From assembly GCF_000336575.1 (NCBI RefSeq), contig NZ_AOPO01000005.1, forward strand, positions 284,872 through 348,871: a DNA stretch of 64,000 nucleotides, in the 5' to 3' direction. Below, piece by piece: positions 28,433 through 36,657 of this stretch (within the stretch, counting starts at the first letter, position 1; the number at the start of each line of letters is the position of its first letter). The notes under the pieces are model-generated. The model was not told the DNA's origin. It searched no databases and worked only from the letters and a program-made list of their open reading frames with translations. Position numbers and translations under genes: made by a program. The stretch is from Vreelandella titanicae BH1 (GTDB taxonomy: Bacteria > Pseudomonadota > Gammaproteobacteria > Pseudomonadales > Halomonadaceae).

Positions 28433-29528
28433 ACGGTTGGCTGCCGTGGCAAAGCTGCTGATAGTGCTCCAGCAGGGAATGCATGACACCATCCCAGTTG
28501 AAATGGCGCTCTACATGGCGGCGCGCATAGCGCCCACTGGCGGCGACATCATTACTGAACAGTGCCACACACGCCTCCGCCATGGCAACGGGGTCGAGCG
28601 GTTTGCATAAAATACCCGCCCCCAGCGGCACGTTTTCTGCCAGCGCCCCTGCGTTCGCTGCTATTACTGGAATGCCGCTTGCCATCGCTTCCTGAGCAAT
28701 TAAGCCGAAGGTTTCTCGGGTGCCCGCATGTAACAGCGCATCGCTACTGGCTAGCGCCTTCGCGACCTCGTGGGCGCCACAACAGCGATCAACGATGGTG
28801 ACATTACTGGGTACGTGATGTGGCATGCCGGGCCCCATCAGCAGCAAATGATAATCGCTGCCTAGCTGACGCATCGTCGTAAGCAGCACATCAATATTTT
28901 TCTCGCGGGAATTGCGGCCCACAAAGATCAGCAGCTTTTTGTCGCTGGGTATACCCATGGTTTGGCGAAACGCAGAGTCACACTGCTGGGGATTGAATTG
29001 CGCCAAATCGACGCCCAATGGCTGAACGCGAACGTTATTGACGCCCCAGTCATTCAGTCGATTCGCCATGGCGTTACAGGGTGCCAGCACGCTATCAAAC
29101 TGGCTATAAAGCGTCGTGACATAGTGGGTTAAGCGTTTCTCAACGTAGCGCCCAAAGCGATCACCCATCAGGCGCGGAAGATCAGAGTGATAAAAGCCCA
29201 CCACAGGCACGCCGAGGCGTTGCCCCGCATCGAGCGCCGCCCAGGCCGTTACATAGGGGTCGCCAGCCTCTATCAGATCGGGCTTCAGATCAATCAGTGC
29301 ATCACGCCACGGAGAACCGCGTAGCGGAAAGCGGTAACCTTGCCCCAAAGGAAGGTGTAACGCCGGTAGCGTGTGGTGGTCGCCAAGACTATCCCGCTCC
29401 GCCCCCGGCACCAGCAGGCTGGTGCGCAGCTGTGGAATACGCGAGAAAACACGGTGTTTGGCCTGCAAATAGGTACGCACACCGCCGCTGGCGGGGGCAT
29501 GAAACATCGTCACATCGGCAATGTGCAA
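28410..29528 (-). CDS. Family 4-type glycosyltransferase
   Basis: GT-B fold retaining glycosyltransferase of about 372 residues, cytoplasmic face. The N-terminal domain has a Gly-rich acceptor loop (MFHAPASGGVRTYL). The C-terminal nucleotide-sugar domain has FVGRNSREKNIDVLL and the E-x7-E motif in RETFGLIAQEAMASGIPVIA. I start at TTG 29528, which has GGAGG 5 bases upstream; a TTG at 29546 extends the frame by six codons. The donor is likely GDP-mannose or UDP-glucose, but this cannot be fixed. Pairing with the overlapping flippase-like gene suggests glycolipid synthesis such as a glycosylated diacylglycerol or a lipid-linked sugar. Confidence 0.85.
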   Translation of the reverse strand: MHIADVTMFHAPASGGVRTYLQAKHRVFSRIPQLRTSLLVPGAERDSLGDHHTLPALHLPLGQGYRFPLRGSPWRDALIDLKPDLIEAGDPYVTAWAALDAGQRLGVPVVGFYHSDLPRLMGDRFGRYVEKRLTHYVTTLYSQFDSVLAPCNAMANRLNDWGVNNVRVQPLGVDLAQFNPQQCDSAFRQTMGIPSDKKLLIFVGRNSREKNIDVLLTTMRQLGSDYHLLLMGPGMPHHVPSNVTIVDRCCGAHEVAKALASSDALLHAGTRETFGLIAQEAMASGIPVIAANAGALAENVPLGAGILCKPLDPVAMAEACVALFSNDVAASGRYARRHVERHFNWDGVMHSLLEHYQQLCHGSQPYALHQHH

Positions 29529-29580
29529 GCTAACCTCCAACCCCAAAGAGTGTCATCGTTTCACCATAAAGGAGAAATAA

Positions 29581-30134
29581 GTCAGTTCAGAGACAACGGA
29601 GCCCGTTTGTGTCTATGTGGCAGGGCTCTCGGCAGGCGCCACCATGGCGACCACTCTGGCGATGATCTACCCCGATATCTTTGCGGCGGTAGGCGTGCAC
29701 TCTGGGCTGCTCCACGGCGTGGTCAAGAGTTTCCCCGATGCCTTGGGGGTCATGCAGGGAGGCACAGGGCCCCTCGCTGGCGGTAACAAAGCAAAAGGAG
29801 CCGGGTGGGCGTCGGATGTGCCAGCGATTATGTTTCATGGCGACCGCGACACCACCGTGCTCCCCCGCAACGCGGATCGCGTGGCCGCCCAGTACAGCAC
29901 ATCGCGTCAAGCAGGAGCGACGGTAGTGCAAGGCAACGTTCCAAGGGCCGCGGCTACACCTGTACCACCCACCGTGATGCTTCGGGTAAGCCATGCTTAG
30001 AGCAGTGGCGTATCCATGGGGGCATGGCTTGGTCAGGAGGTAGCAAAAAGGGCAGCTATACCGACCCTCAAGGCCCTGACGCTGCCCGGGAAATGCTGCG
30101 GTTCTTCTGTCAGCATCGGCAGATAGTGTCATAG
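29581..30134 (+). pseudogene. Broken PHB-depolymerase/LpqC-type esterase
   Basis: The fragment begins directly after a stop codon and shows the second half of an esterase of the PHB depolymerase family: nucleophile elbow VYVAGLSAGATMA, aspartate region IMFHGDRDTTV, and, in another reading frame from about 29930, YTCTTHRDASGKPCLEQW and the catalytic-His region HGGMAWSGG, then GSYTDPQGPDA. The N-terminal half (roughly 130-150 residues) is missing, and a frameshift near 29925-29945 splits the rest, so no working enzyme can be made. The family cleaves polyhydroxybutyrate or short esters. Confidence 0.8.
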
Positions 30135-30317
30135 AACTGGCCGATATCTGCTCAGGTTATGTCTAGTCTGTCAGTAAGTTAGCGCAGGTGAGACGCGCTG
30201 GTATAGTAGATACTCTTTGATTATGTATAAAAGTTGACAATAGTTTGCAAAGGTTGAGTTACAGTTTTCATTCTTGTTGCCTAAAATCCTAGCTCTTTCA
30301 CTTGTTAGGATTTGGCA

Positions 30318-31943
30318 ATGCTTTCACGGTTCAAGATCGGTACACGGCTCGCACTGGCTTTTGGCTTGGTCTCGCTATTTCTTTTGGGCACTTTAATAGC
30401 GGGAATTATGGGCATCACCTTCACCAAGGATACTGCCCAAAAAACCTTGGACACGGACGTAGCACTCGCAAGCAATGCCGCTGAAATTCAGCGTCTGGCA
30501 TTGCAAGCGCGGCGCTTTGAAAAAGATATCTTCATCAATATTGACAGTCGTGATCGTGTAGCGGCTTATCAGCAAAGTTGGGTGGCGACCATCGAAGAAA
30601 TACAGGCCGCCTTCCAGGCGGGTAGCCAAATTGCCGATAAAGATAGCCTCGATGCTTTGTACCAACAGGCAGGAAGCGCCCTCCAGGGGTATGAAGAGGG
30701 TTTTTTGTCAGTCTATCGCCAAATTGAACTAGGCAGTATTACCGAAACCTCTCAAGCCAATCTGGCTTTCGGTGAGCATAAAGAGAGTATCTACCAGCTT
30801 GAGGAGTTGGCTGATGAAATTAGCCTAGTGGCTGCTGAAGGGGTCAAGACGGCTAACGAGGCGATAAATGCCGAGTATCGTTTGGCTATTTGGCAGCTTT
30901 GTATTTTCGCGGGGGTGGCGTTGTTGATGGCGCTGGCGCTGGCAATTGCTATTACGCGTAGCATTGTATTGCCTTTGCGGAGAGCGGTTGAGGTTGCTAG
31001 GCGCGTTGCGGAAGGAGATTTGCGACACGATATCGTAACCACAGGACGTGATGAAACGGCTCAGTTATTAACCTCCATGGCCGAAATGAGTAAAGAGCTC
31101 ACTACCTTGGTCGCATCACTACGTGACTCTAGCGAGAATGTCTTGAACGGAGCCAATGAAATTGCCCAAGGTGGGCAGGAGCTCGCCGCTCGTACTGAGC
31201 AGCAAGCAGCTGCCTTGCAGGAGACGGCTTCAAGTATGGAGGAGATGACGGCAACGGTTCGCCAGAATAGTGATTCAACCAAAGAGGCTGATACGCTGGC
31301 CCATAATGCTTCGCAACAGATGCAAAGCAGTGGTGAAGAAGTTTCCCGAAGTGTGGAATTAATGCGCGAAGTGACAGCCGCATCGCTAAGCATGGATAAG
31401 ATCGTTGAGGCCATCGATACGATTGCATTTCAAACCAATATCCTGGCTTTAAACGCCTCCGTTGAAGCGGCGCGTGCTGGTGATAAAGGCCGTGGATTTG
31501 CAGTGGTCGCTACAGAAGTTCGTGCGCTAGCAAGCCGCAGTGCCGCTTCAGCAGGTGAGATTCGTAGTATGCTCGACGATACGCGTAGCAAAATAAAGCT
31601 ATGTTCTGACCAAGCGGAGCGAGGCGCTGCGACCATAGGTGAGACGGAAGCGGTGATCCAGCGCCTCGCTATGCTGATGGTCGAGGTCTCCTCTGCCACT
31701 CGGGAGCAAAGCAGTGGTATTGAGCAGATCAATACTGCTATTACTGAAATGGATTCTACCACTCAGCAAAACAGCACCTTGGTTCAGCAGTCGACTAATG
31801 CAGCATTTTCCCTGGAAGATCAGGCTGGGCGACTTCGCGAGCTGGTAGCTGCCTTTCAAATAGATGAAGCTGTTGTGAAAAAAGCAACAGAGTACAAGCC
31901 TGCAATGGCCTTATCCTCGGCTGCAAGACAAGCAGAGTTCTAA
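30318..31943 (+). CDS. Methyl-accepting chemotaxis protein
   Basis: Transmembrane chemoreceptor of 541 residues that signals to CheA/CheW. TM1 is at about 8-31, a periplasmic four-helix-bundle-type ligand domain at about 32-190, TM2 at about 191-212 and HAMP at about 213-265. A long cytoplasmic coiled coil contains the conserved hairpin tip (DTIAFQTNILALNASVEAAR, KGRGFAVVATEVRALA). Glu/Gln-rich methylation segments flank the tip. There is no C-terminal NWETF-like pentapeptide for CheR/CheB docking. ATG 30318 is chosen, with TTAGGA 7 bases upstream. No flagellar (sigma-28) promoter was seen before it. It is a single-gene unit with its own terminator; ligand unknown. Confidence 0.95.
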   Translation: MLSRFKIGTRLALAFGLVSLFLLGTLIAGIMGITFTKDTAQKTLDTDVALASNAAEIQRLALQARRFEKDIFINIDSRDRVAAYQQSWVATIEEIQAAFQAGSQIADKDSLDALYQQAGSALQGYEEGFLSVYRQIELGSITETSQANLAFGEHKESIYQLEELADEISLVAAEGVKTANEAINAEYRLAIWQLCIFAGVALLMALALAIAITRSIVLPLRRAVEVARRVAEGDLRHDIVTTGRDETAQLLTSMAEMSKELTTLVASLRDSSENVLNGANEIAQGGQELAARTEQQAAALQETASSMEEMTATVRQNSDSTKEADTLAHNASQQMQSSGEEVSRSVELMREVTAASLSMDKIVEAIDTIAFQTNILALNASVEAARAGDKGRGFAVVATEVRALASRSAASAGEIRSMLDDTRSKIKLCSDQAERGAATIGETEAVIQRLAMLMVEVSSATREQSSGIEQINTAITEMDSTTQQNSTLVQQSTNAAFSLEDQAGRLRELVAAFQIDEAVVKKATEYKPAMALSSAARQAEF

Positions 31944-31962
31944 TAATCTGATAACAACAGTG

Positions 31963-31988
31963 GCGCCTCAAAGGCGCTGCTGCTTTTT
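31963..31988 (+). terminator. Terminator of the chemoreceptor gene
   Basis: A short stem GCGCCT/AGGCGC (loop CAA) is followed by TGCTGCTTTTTAA, 20 bases after the stop codon. Confidence 0.7.
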
Positions 31989-31994
31989 AATGGG

Positions 31995-32246
31995 CTAATA
32001 AAGTTTTTCACTAGGTTGTGCCATCAGGAAGTGGTCCTCTTCGCGCAGCGAACTGACAAGCGTATAACACTCTAATTCTTCGGTCTGGGTACGCTCTTTT
32101 TTGTCATCAATCACTCCTCTGCCGTAGTCAATGGGAACAAACACCACTGGCATCAACGCCGAGGCTTTATCATAGGCTGGGTGAGCTGCTAGTAAGACTG
32201 ATTGATGGCAGATTTTATAAAAAGTATATAGAGAAATAAAAAGCAA
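31995..32246 (-). CDS. Possible small hypothetical protein
   Basis: An open frame of 83 codons (TTG start) convergent with the chemoreceptor gene. A shorter form could start at the internal methionine before PVVFVPIDYGRG, giving about 52 residues. No ribosome site is clear and no family is recognised. It is rich in charged residues in the second half and hydrophobic at the start. It sits at the edge of an AT-rich block and may be a remnant or chance frame. Confidence 0.25.
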   Translation of the reverse strand: MLFISLYTFYKICHQSVLLAAHPAYDKASALMPVVFVPIDYGRGVIDDKKERTQTEELECYTLVSSLREEDHFLMAQPSEKLY

Positions 32247-32756
32247 TGTTTGAAAAAAGCACTCTTTTTTTTGCTTTATTACATGAAAAAAATAGTACTG
32301 CAGACTAGATTTTTAACCCGCCTCTATTCTTGACAGTAAAAGCGGTGTCACTTATCTTTAAAATGTAATCTTTGGTAATTTTTATGTTTCTTATTGTAAT
32401 GTGTGTGGGTGTGTGGCTTTTCATGAGGGCTACCGGAAGAAATTTAATTATAAAGATCATAGTACATTGATTTTTAATACATTAAAAAACTAGTGCAGGA
32501 GTGTAGTGTTGTTAGTTTACATGTGATTTTTACTTATATAAGCAGTAGTCATATTGTCCGGCTTAAGTGTTACTGATTGGGAAGTGGCAATTTTTTTATT
32601 TCTTTAAAGTATCCTTGTGTTACCTGCTATACACTTTTTAGTCCAGAAATATGCAATGCAACAAGTAGGCATGAATAAAAACATCGGAATTAAATAAGCT
32701 TGAAAATAAGAGCGTAGGGAAACTCGTTTAATTGACGATAATGGCGAGGTGGTATT
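32247..32756. other. AT-rich non-coding leader of the nucleotide-sugar operon
   Basis: About 500 bases, visibly much richer in A+T than flanking DNA, with no credible frame. It contains a consensus-like promoter (see 32330) and runs of T/A. No JUMPstart/ops element (GGCGGTAG) was found. The shift in composition suggests foreign origin or an H-NS-type silenced control region. Confidence 0.55.
32330..32358 (+). promoter_or_regulatory. Candidate promoter for the nucleotide-sugar operon
   Basis: TTGACA, 17 bases, TATCTT. The predicted transcript would have an untranslated leader of about 390 bases before the first gene. Confidence 0.5.
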
Positions 32757-33857
32757 TTGAAAATCTTGGTCATAGGGAACATGGGCTATGTTGGCTCCGT
32801 TGTGGTGCGGGAGCTAGCCTTACGTCACCCATCCGCCACTCTTCATGGGTATGACACTGCCTACTTCGCACACTGTTTGACGAATGCCGAACTTCTTCCT
32901 GAGCGCTATCTCGACCAGCAGTTTATGGGGGATGTGCGAGATATTCCGGCTGATTTTTTTGAAGGTTATACGGCTGTAGTTCAACTGGCGGCGATTTCCA
33001 ATGACCCCATGGGAGACCGTTTCGCCGCAGTGACAGCTGAGGTCAATCAGCAGGCGACGGTTGAGATTGCCAAGGCAGCGGCTCAGGCGGGGGTAGAAAA
33101 CTTCGTTTTTGCCTCAAGTTGCAGCATTTATGGCATCGCTTTAGGGGCTCCGCGCAGTGAGTTGGATCCCGTGGCTCCCGTTACCGCCTATGCCTGCTCG
33201 AAAATAGCAGCTGAAGAAGCGTTAGCCGGCATTGGGGGCGACATGGTGATTACCAGTTTACGCTTTGCGACTGCTTGCGGAATGTCAGAGCGTTTACGGC
33301 TGGATCTGGTGCTCAATGATTTCGTTGCCTGTGCCCTAAGTCAGCAGCATATTACCGTGCTTAGCGATGGGTCTCCCTGGCGGCCCTTGATCGACGTCTC
33401 CGATATGGCCAGAGCTGTCGATTGGGCAGTACAGCGCAAGCCTGAAAACGGCGGGCGCATACTCAATATCAATACCGGATCGAACGAACGCAATCATCAA
33501 GTGCGAGACTTAGCCACTGCAGTGGCCAAAGCCGTTCCCGGCACCACGCTGAGTATCAATACCCAAGCCCCGGCGGACAGTCGCTCCTACCAAGTGGATT
33601 TCAGCCTGTTTGCCAAGTTGGCACCTGAGCACCAACCACAAATGACGCTAATAGATTCGATCATGGGATTGATCAATGGGCTCAAAAGCATGGAGTTTTC
33701 CGATACCCAGTTCCGAGCCTCGCGCTATATGCGTCTGCATGCGCTGCAGGCACATATCACTGCGCGCCGTCTATCTGAAAACCTGCGCTGGCAAATGTGT
33801 GATGCAGTCACCCCGAGTGCTTTGTCTGCTGCTACCCACATTAACCTTGAGGCCTGA
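32757..33857 (+). CDS. NAD-dependent epimerase/dehydratase (extended SDR)
   Basis: Nucleotide-sugar modifying SDR enzyme of 366 residues. The NAD-binding motif is G7-N-M-G10-Y-V-G13, with VQLAAISNDP in the cofactor region, the Ser of FASSCSIYG and the catalytic Tyr145-x3-Lys149 (YACSK). The start is TTG with GAGGTGG 5 bases before it. It opens a four-gene operon with a cytidylyltransferase, an oxidoreductase and a 3,5-epimerase-like protein, so the substrate is probably a CDP-sugar. It does not look like a classical CDP-glucose 4,6-dehydratase (RfbG), although it could fill that slot. Its exact reaction is unknown. Confidence 0.85.
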   Translation: MKILVIGNMGYVGSVVVRELALRHPSATLHGYDTAYFAHCLTNAELLPERYLDQQFMGDVRDIPADFFEGYTAVVQLAAISNDPMGDRFAAVTAEVNQQATVEIAKAAAQAGVENFVFASSCSIYGIALGAPRSELDPVAPVTAYACSKIAAEEALAGIGGDMVITSLRFATACGMSERLRLDLVLNDFVACALSQQHITVLSDGSPWRPLIDVSDMARAVDWAVQRKPENGGRILNINTGSNERNHQVRDLATAVAKAVPGTTLSINTQAPADSRSYQVDFSLFAKLAPEHQPQMTLIDSIMGLINGLKSMEFSDTQFRASRYMRLHALQAHITARRLSENLRWQMCDAVTPSALSAATHINLEA

Positions 33858-33872
33858 AACGGAGGCTAGACT

Positions 33873-34649
33873 ATGAAAGTCGCAATTTTCGCGGGAGGGT
33901 TCGGAACGCGCTTAAGTGAAGAAACAGCCATTCGCCCCAAGCCCATGGTGGAAGTGGGTGGTCGGCCGATCCTTTGGCATATCATGAAGATGTACGCCCA
34001 TCATGGCTTAAAGGAGTTTATCGTCCTGGGTGGCTATAAGGTGGAGTACATCCGTGACTATTTCCTCAATTATCGCGGCAATCGAACCGATTACACCATC
34101 GATCTGAAGACAGGTAACGTCGACTGGCTTCAGAGCGTTAATGATGATTGGAAAATCACTGTGCTGGATACAGGCGCCGATGCCATGACCGGAGGGCGTC
34201 TCAAGAAGGCAATGTCTCTCCTGGCAGATGAGCCTTTCTGTTTGACCTATGGCGATGGGTTGAGTGATCTGAATATCAATGCCTTGATCGACTCACATCT
34301 GGCCTCGAAAAATTGGTGCACCCTGACGGCAGTAACGCAGCCAGGCCGCTACGGTGCCCTGCGTTTGAAAGAGGGCAACAGCCAGGTAGAGGGCTTTCGT
34401 GAAAAGGGCGAAATAGATGGAGGGCTGATCAATGGCGGCTTCTTCGTCTGTAATCCGGAAGTGTTCGAGACGATCGACGATAGCCAGACCGTATGGGAAA
34501 ACGAGCCCATGAACCGGATGATCGAGCTGGGGAAATTGGGCTACTTCCATCATAACGGGTACTGGCAAAGCATGGATACGCTGAGAGACAGAATGGTACT
34601 CGAGACCGCCTGGGCAGAAGGCGCCCCCTGGAAGCTCTGGAAGGAATGA
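33873..34649 (+). CDS. rfbF: Glucose-1-phosphate cytidylyltransferase-like enzyme
   Basis: Makes CDP-glucose from glucose 1-phosphate and CTP, the entry step to CDP-deoxy and branched sugars; 258 residues, the family length. It has the nucleotidyltransferase signature GGFGTRLSEET with Lys in IRPKPMVEVGG, and then WHIMKMYAHHGLKEF. Metal-binding aspartates are in TYGDGLSDLN, and NGGFFVCNPEVF and GYWQSMDT are typical of RfbF. There is GGAGG before the ATG and only 7 bases to the next gene. Family membership is strong; sugar identity follows from the family. Confidence 0.92.
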   Translation: MKVAIFAGGFGTRLSEETAIRPKPMVEVGGRPILWHIMKMYAHHGLKEFIVLGGYKVEYIRDYFLNYRGNRTDYTIDLKTGNVDWLQSVNDDWKITVLDTGADAMTGGRLKKAMSLLADEPFCLTYGDGLSDLNINALIDSHLASKNWCTLTAVTQPGRYGALRLKEGNSQVEGFREKGEIDGGLINGGFFVCNPEVFETIDDSQTVWENEPMNRMIELGKLGYFHHNGYWQSMDTLRDRMVLETAWAEGAPWKLWKE

Positions 34650-34656
34650 ACCATCA

Positions 34657-36003
34657 ATGATTATTGTTGATACGGCGCTTGCCCAACGAGAGGCGCAGGG
34701 TAATCCCATTCGAGTGGGGATGGTCGGGGCGGGGTTCCAAGCGGGCGGTATCGGTCTGCAGATTATGACCGCTACGCCCGGGATGCGCCTTTGTGCGATT
34801 GCCAATCGTCATTTGGATGCAGCGATCAAAGTCTTCCAGCAAACCGGGATTGAGCCAGTCGCCTGCGAGACTCAGCAGGAACTTGAAGCGGCGATTGCGG
34901 CTGGGCGACCGGCAGTCATCGAGGATGCCGTGGCACTGGCACGCGCAGAGGGATTGGATGCAATTATTGAAGTCACTGGCTCGTTGGAGTTCGCGGCGCA
35001 TGCCGTCCTGGCGGCGCTGGAAAGTGGTAAAGACGTCATTCAAATGAACGCGGAACTCGACGGCACTATCGGCCCCATCTTGAAAGTGAAAGCCGATGCG
35101 GCAGGGGTTGTCTACAGCTTTGCTGATGGCGACCAGCCTGGTGTACAGATGAATCTCTATCGGTTCGTCGCCGGGCTAGGCATTAAGCCGGTACTGTGTG
35201 GCAACATTAAAGGCTTGCATGACCCATATCGCAACCCGGCTACCCAGGAAGGTTTTGCCAAACGCTGGGGGCAAAAGCCGGCAATGGTGGCCTCTTTTGC
35301 TGATGGCACCAAGATATCGTTCGAACAGGCGATCGTCGCCAACGGCACCGGTATGCAAGTGGCGCAGCGCGGCATGCTTGGCCCTGATTTCTCCGATGGT
35401 GTGGCCGGTGGGCCCTTAATACCCATCGAACAGACGGTATCGGCATTTGAGCCCTACCTGAACCCGAAGGGGCCGGGGCTGGTGGATTACGTTGTTGGGG
35501 CACGGCCGGGGCCAGGCGTGTTTGTGCTAGGGACGACCGACAGCCCCCGTCAGCGCCACTATCTCGAACTCTACAAGCTGGGCGAGGGGCCGTATTACTG
35601 CTTCACGACGCCTTACCATCTGTGCCATTTCGAAGTGCCCACGTCCGTTGCCCGCGCCGTGCTGTTCCGTGATCCCGTGTTATCCCCCATAGAGGGCCCC
35701 AGGGTGGGCGTCATCGCCGTAGCCAAAAAAGCTTTGCAGGAGGGCGATACAATTGAAGAACTCGGTGGCTTCGAAGTCTATGGAGTGGCGGAAAATATCG
35801 AGGTAATACGCAGGGATCGGCTATTACCTATCGGGCTAGCGCTGGGCTGCCAGGTGGTGGGGCATGTGGAAAAGGATGCGGCGCTGACCTTTGATGATGT
35901 GCGTATACCACCAGGGCGGTTGATCGACCGTCTTTATGCCGAACAGGAAGCCATGTTTGCCCTGGAATTGACGTCTGGTGTCGCTGCTACTTTCACGGAG
36001 TAA
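34657..36003 (+). CDS. NAD(P)-dependent oxidoreductase with homoserine-dehydrogenase-like fold and SAF domain
   Basis: A 448-residue protein. The Rossmann motif near the N-terminus (VGMVGAGFQAGGIG, about 20-33) and the following DAIIEVTGSLEFAAHAVLAAL resemble homoserine dehydrogenases and related oxidoreductases; a substrate domain follows. The C-terminal part (about 360-430: GVIAVAKKALQEGDTIEELGGFEVYG) looks like a SAF/antifreeze-type domain. Such proteins occur with RfbF- and RfbC-like enzymes in sugar clusters, but I know of no firm biochemical role. Position between cytidylyltransferase and epimerase suggests oxidation or reduction of a CDP-activated sugar. This is the key unknown of the operon. 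Confidence 0.75.
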   Translation: MIIVDTALAQREAQGNPIRVGMVGAGFQAGGIGLQIMTATPGMRLCAIANRHLDAAIKVFQQTGIEPVACETQQELEAAIAAGRPAVIEDAVALARAEGLDAIIEVTGSLEFAAHAVLAALESGKDVIQMNAELDGTIGPILKVKADAAGVVYSFADGDQPGVQMNLYRFVAGLGIKPVLCGNIKGLHDPYRNPATQEGFAKRWGQKPAMVASFADGTKISFEQAIVANGTGMQVAQRGMLGPDFSDGVAGGPLIPIEQTVSAFEPYLNPKGPGLVDYVVGARPGPGVFVLGTTDSPRQRHYLELYKLGEGPYYCFTTPYHLCHFEVPTSVARAVLFRDPVLSPIEGPRVGVIAVAKKALQEGDTIEELGGFEVYGVAENIEVIRRDRLLPIGLALGCQVVGHVEKDAALTFDDVRIPPGRLIDRLYAEQEAMFALELTSGVAATFTE

Positions 36004-36006
36004 GAC

Positions 36007-36555
36007 ATGCATTTTCATCAAACGAACCTCAAGGATGCCCGCCTGATAGAGCTTGAACCGCATGGTGATGAGCGAGGTTTTTTTGCCCGTACCATGTGCC
36101 ATGCGGAGTTTGAGCGCCATGGCCTGCTGAGTGACTTTGTGCAGCAGAATACCTCCTTTTCTGCTCAGCGTGGCACCTTAAGGGGGTTGCATTATCAGCG
36201 GCAGCCCCATGCCGAAGCCAAACTGGTGCGCTGCATTCGAGGCGCGATTGTCGATGTCATCGTGGATATCCGTAAAGACTCGGAAACCTACTTGCACCAT
36301 CAGTTATTTGAATTAACCGACGCAAACCGGCGCCAGCTGTATGTACCGCCAGGCTTTGCGCACTCCTTTCAGACGCTGACCGACGATGTTGAAGTCAGCT
36401 ATCTGGTCTCGGCTGCCTATCATCCCGAGGCTGAAAGTGGTTTGCGCTATAACGATGAACGTCTCGCGATTGAGTGGCCGATGCCACCCACGGTGGTGTC
36501 TGAAAAAGACGCTAGCTGGCCCTTAATCAGTGAGCGAAACGAAGAGCTTTTTTGA
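36007..36555 (+). CDS. dTDP-4-dehydrorhamnose 3,5-epimerase-like (RmlC family) protein
   Basis: Cupin-fold sugar-nucleotide epimerase; 182 residues. Family hallmarks are ERGFFARTMC, QQNTSFSAQRGTLRGLHYQ with the catalytic-base His in LRGLHYQ, YVPPGFAHSFQTL, and the catalytic-acid Tyr region (VSAAYHPEAESGLRYND). It starts 3 bases after the stop of the upstream gene, so it is certainly co-transcribed. In this setting it probably acts on a CDP-4-keto sugar rather than on dTDP-rhamnose, because no rmlA/B/D genes are here. The operon ends with a strong two-way terminator. Confidence 0.9.
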   Translation: MHFHQTNLKDARLIELEPHGDERGFFARTMCHAEFERHGLLSDFVQQNTSFSAQRGTLRGLHYQRQPHAEAKLVRCIRGAIVDVIVDIRKDSETYLHHQLFELTDANRRQLYVPPGFAHSFQTLTDDVEVSYLVSAAYHPEAESGLRYNDERLAIEWPMPPTVVSEKDASWPLISERNEELF

Positions 36556-36602
36556 CCACTTGCCAATAGCTAGTAGCGAATCCAGATATCAAACACACTA
36601 AA

Positions 36603-36632
36603 AAAGGGGCAGCGTGAACGCTGCCCCTTTGA
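36603..36632. terminator. Bidirectional terminator, sugar operon / rnb
   Basis: A perfect 13 bp stem AAAGGGGCAGCGT/ACGCTGCCCCTTT with A-runs and T-runs on both sides, between two convergent genes. Confidence 0.93.
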
Positions 36633-36657
36633 GTAATGTCTAGCTATTGCCTACCCG

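Noticed and set aside
29587..30132. A 181-codon frame antisense to the esterase remnant
   Set aside because: Mirrors the remnant's coding pattern; no start signal and no family resemblance.
30135..30317. Possible sigma-28 or sigma-70 promoter before the chemoreceptor gene
   Set aside because: TTGACA at 30234 has no -10 box at normal spacing, and GCCGATAT at 30141 lacks a matching -35.
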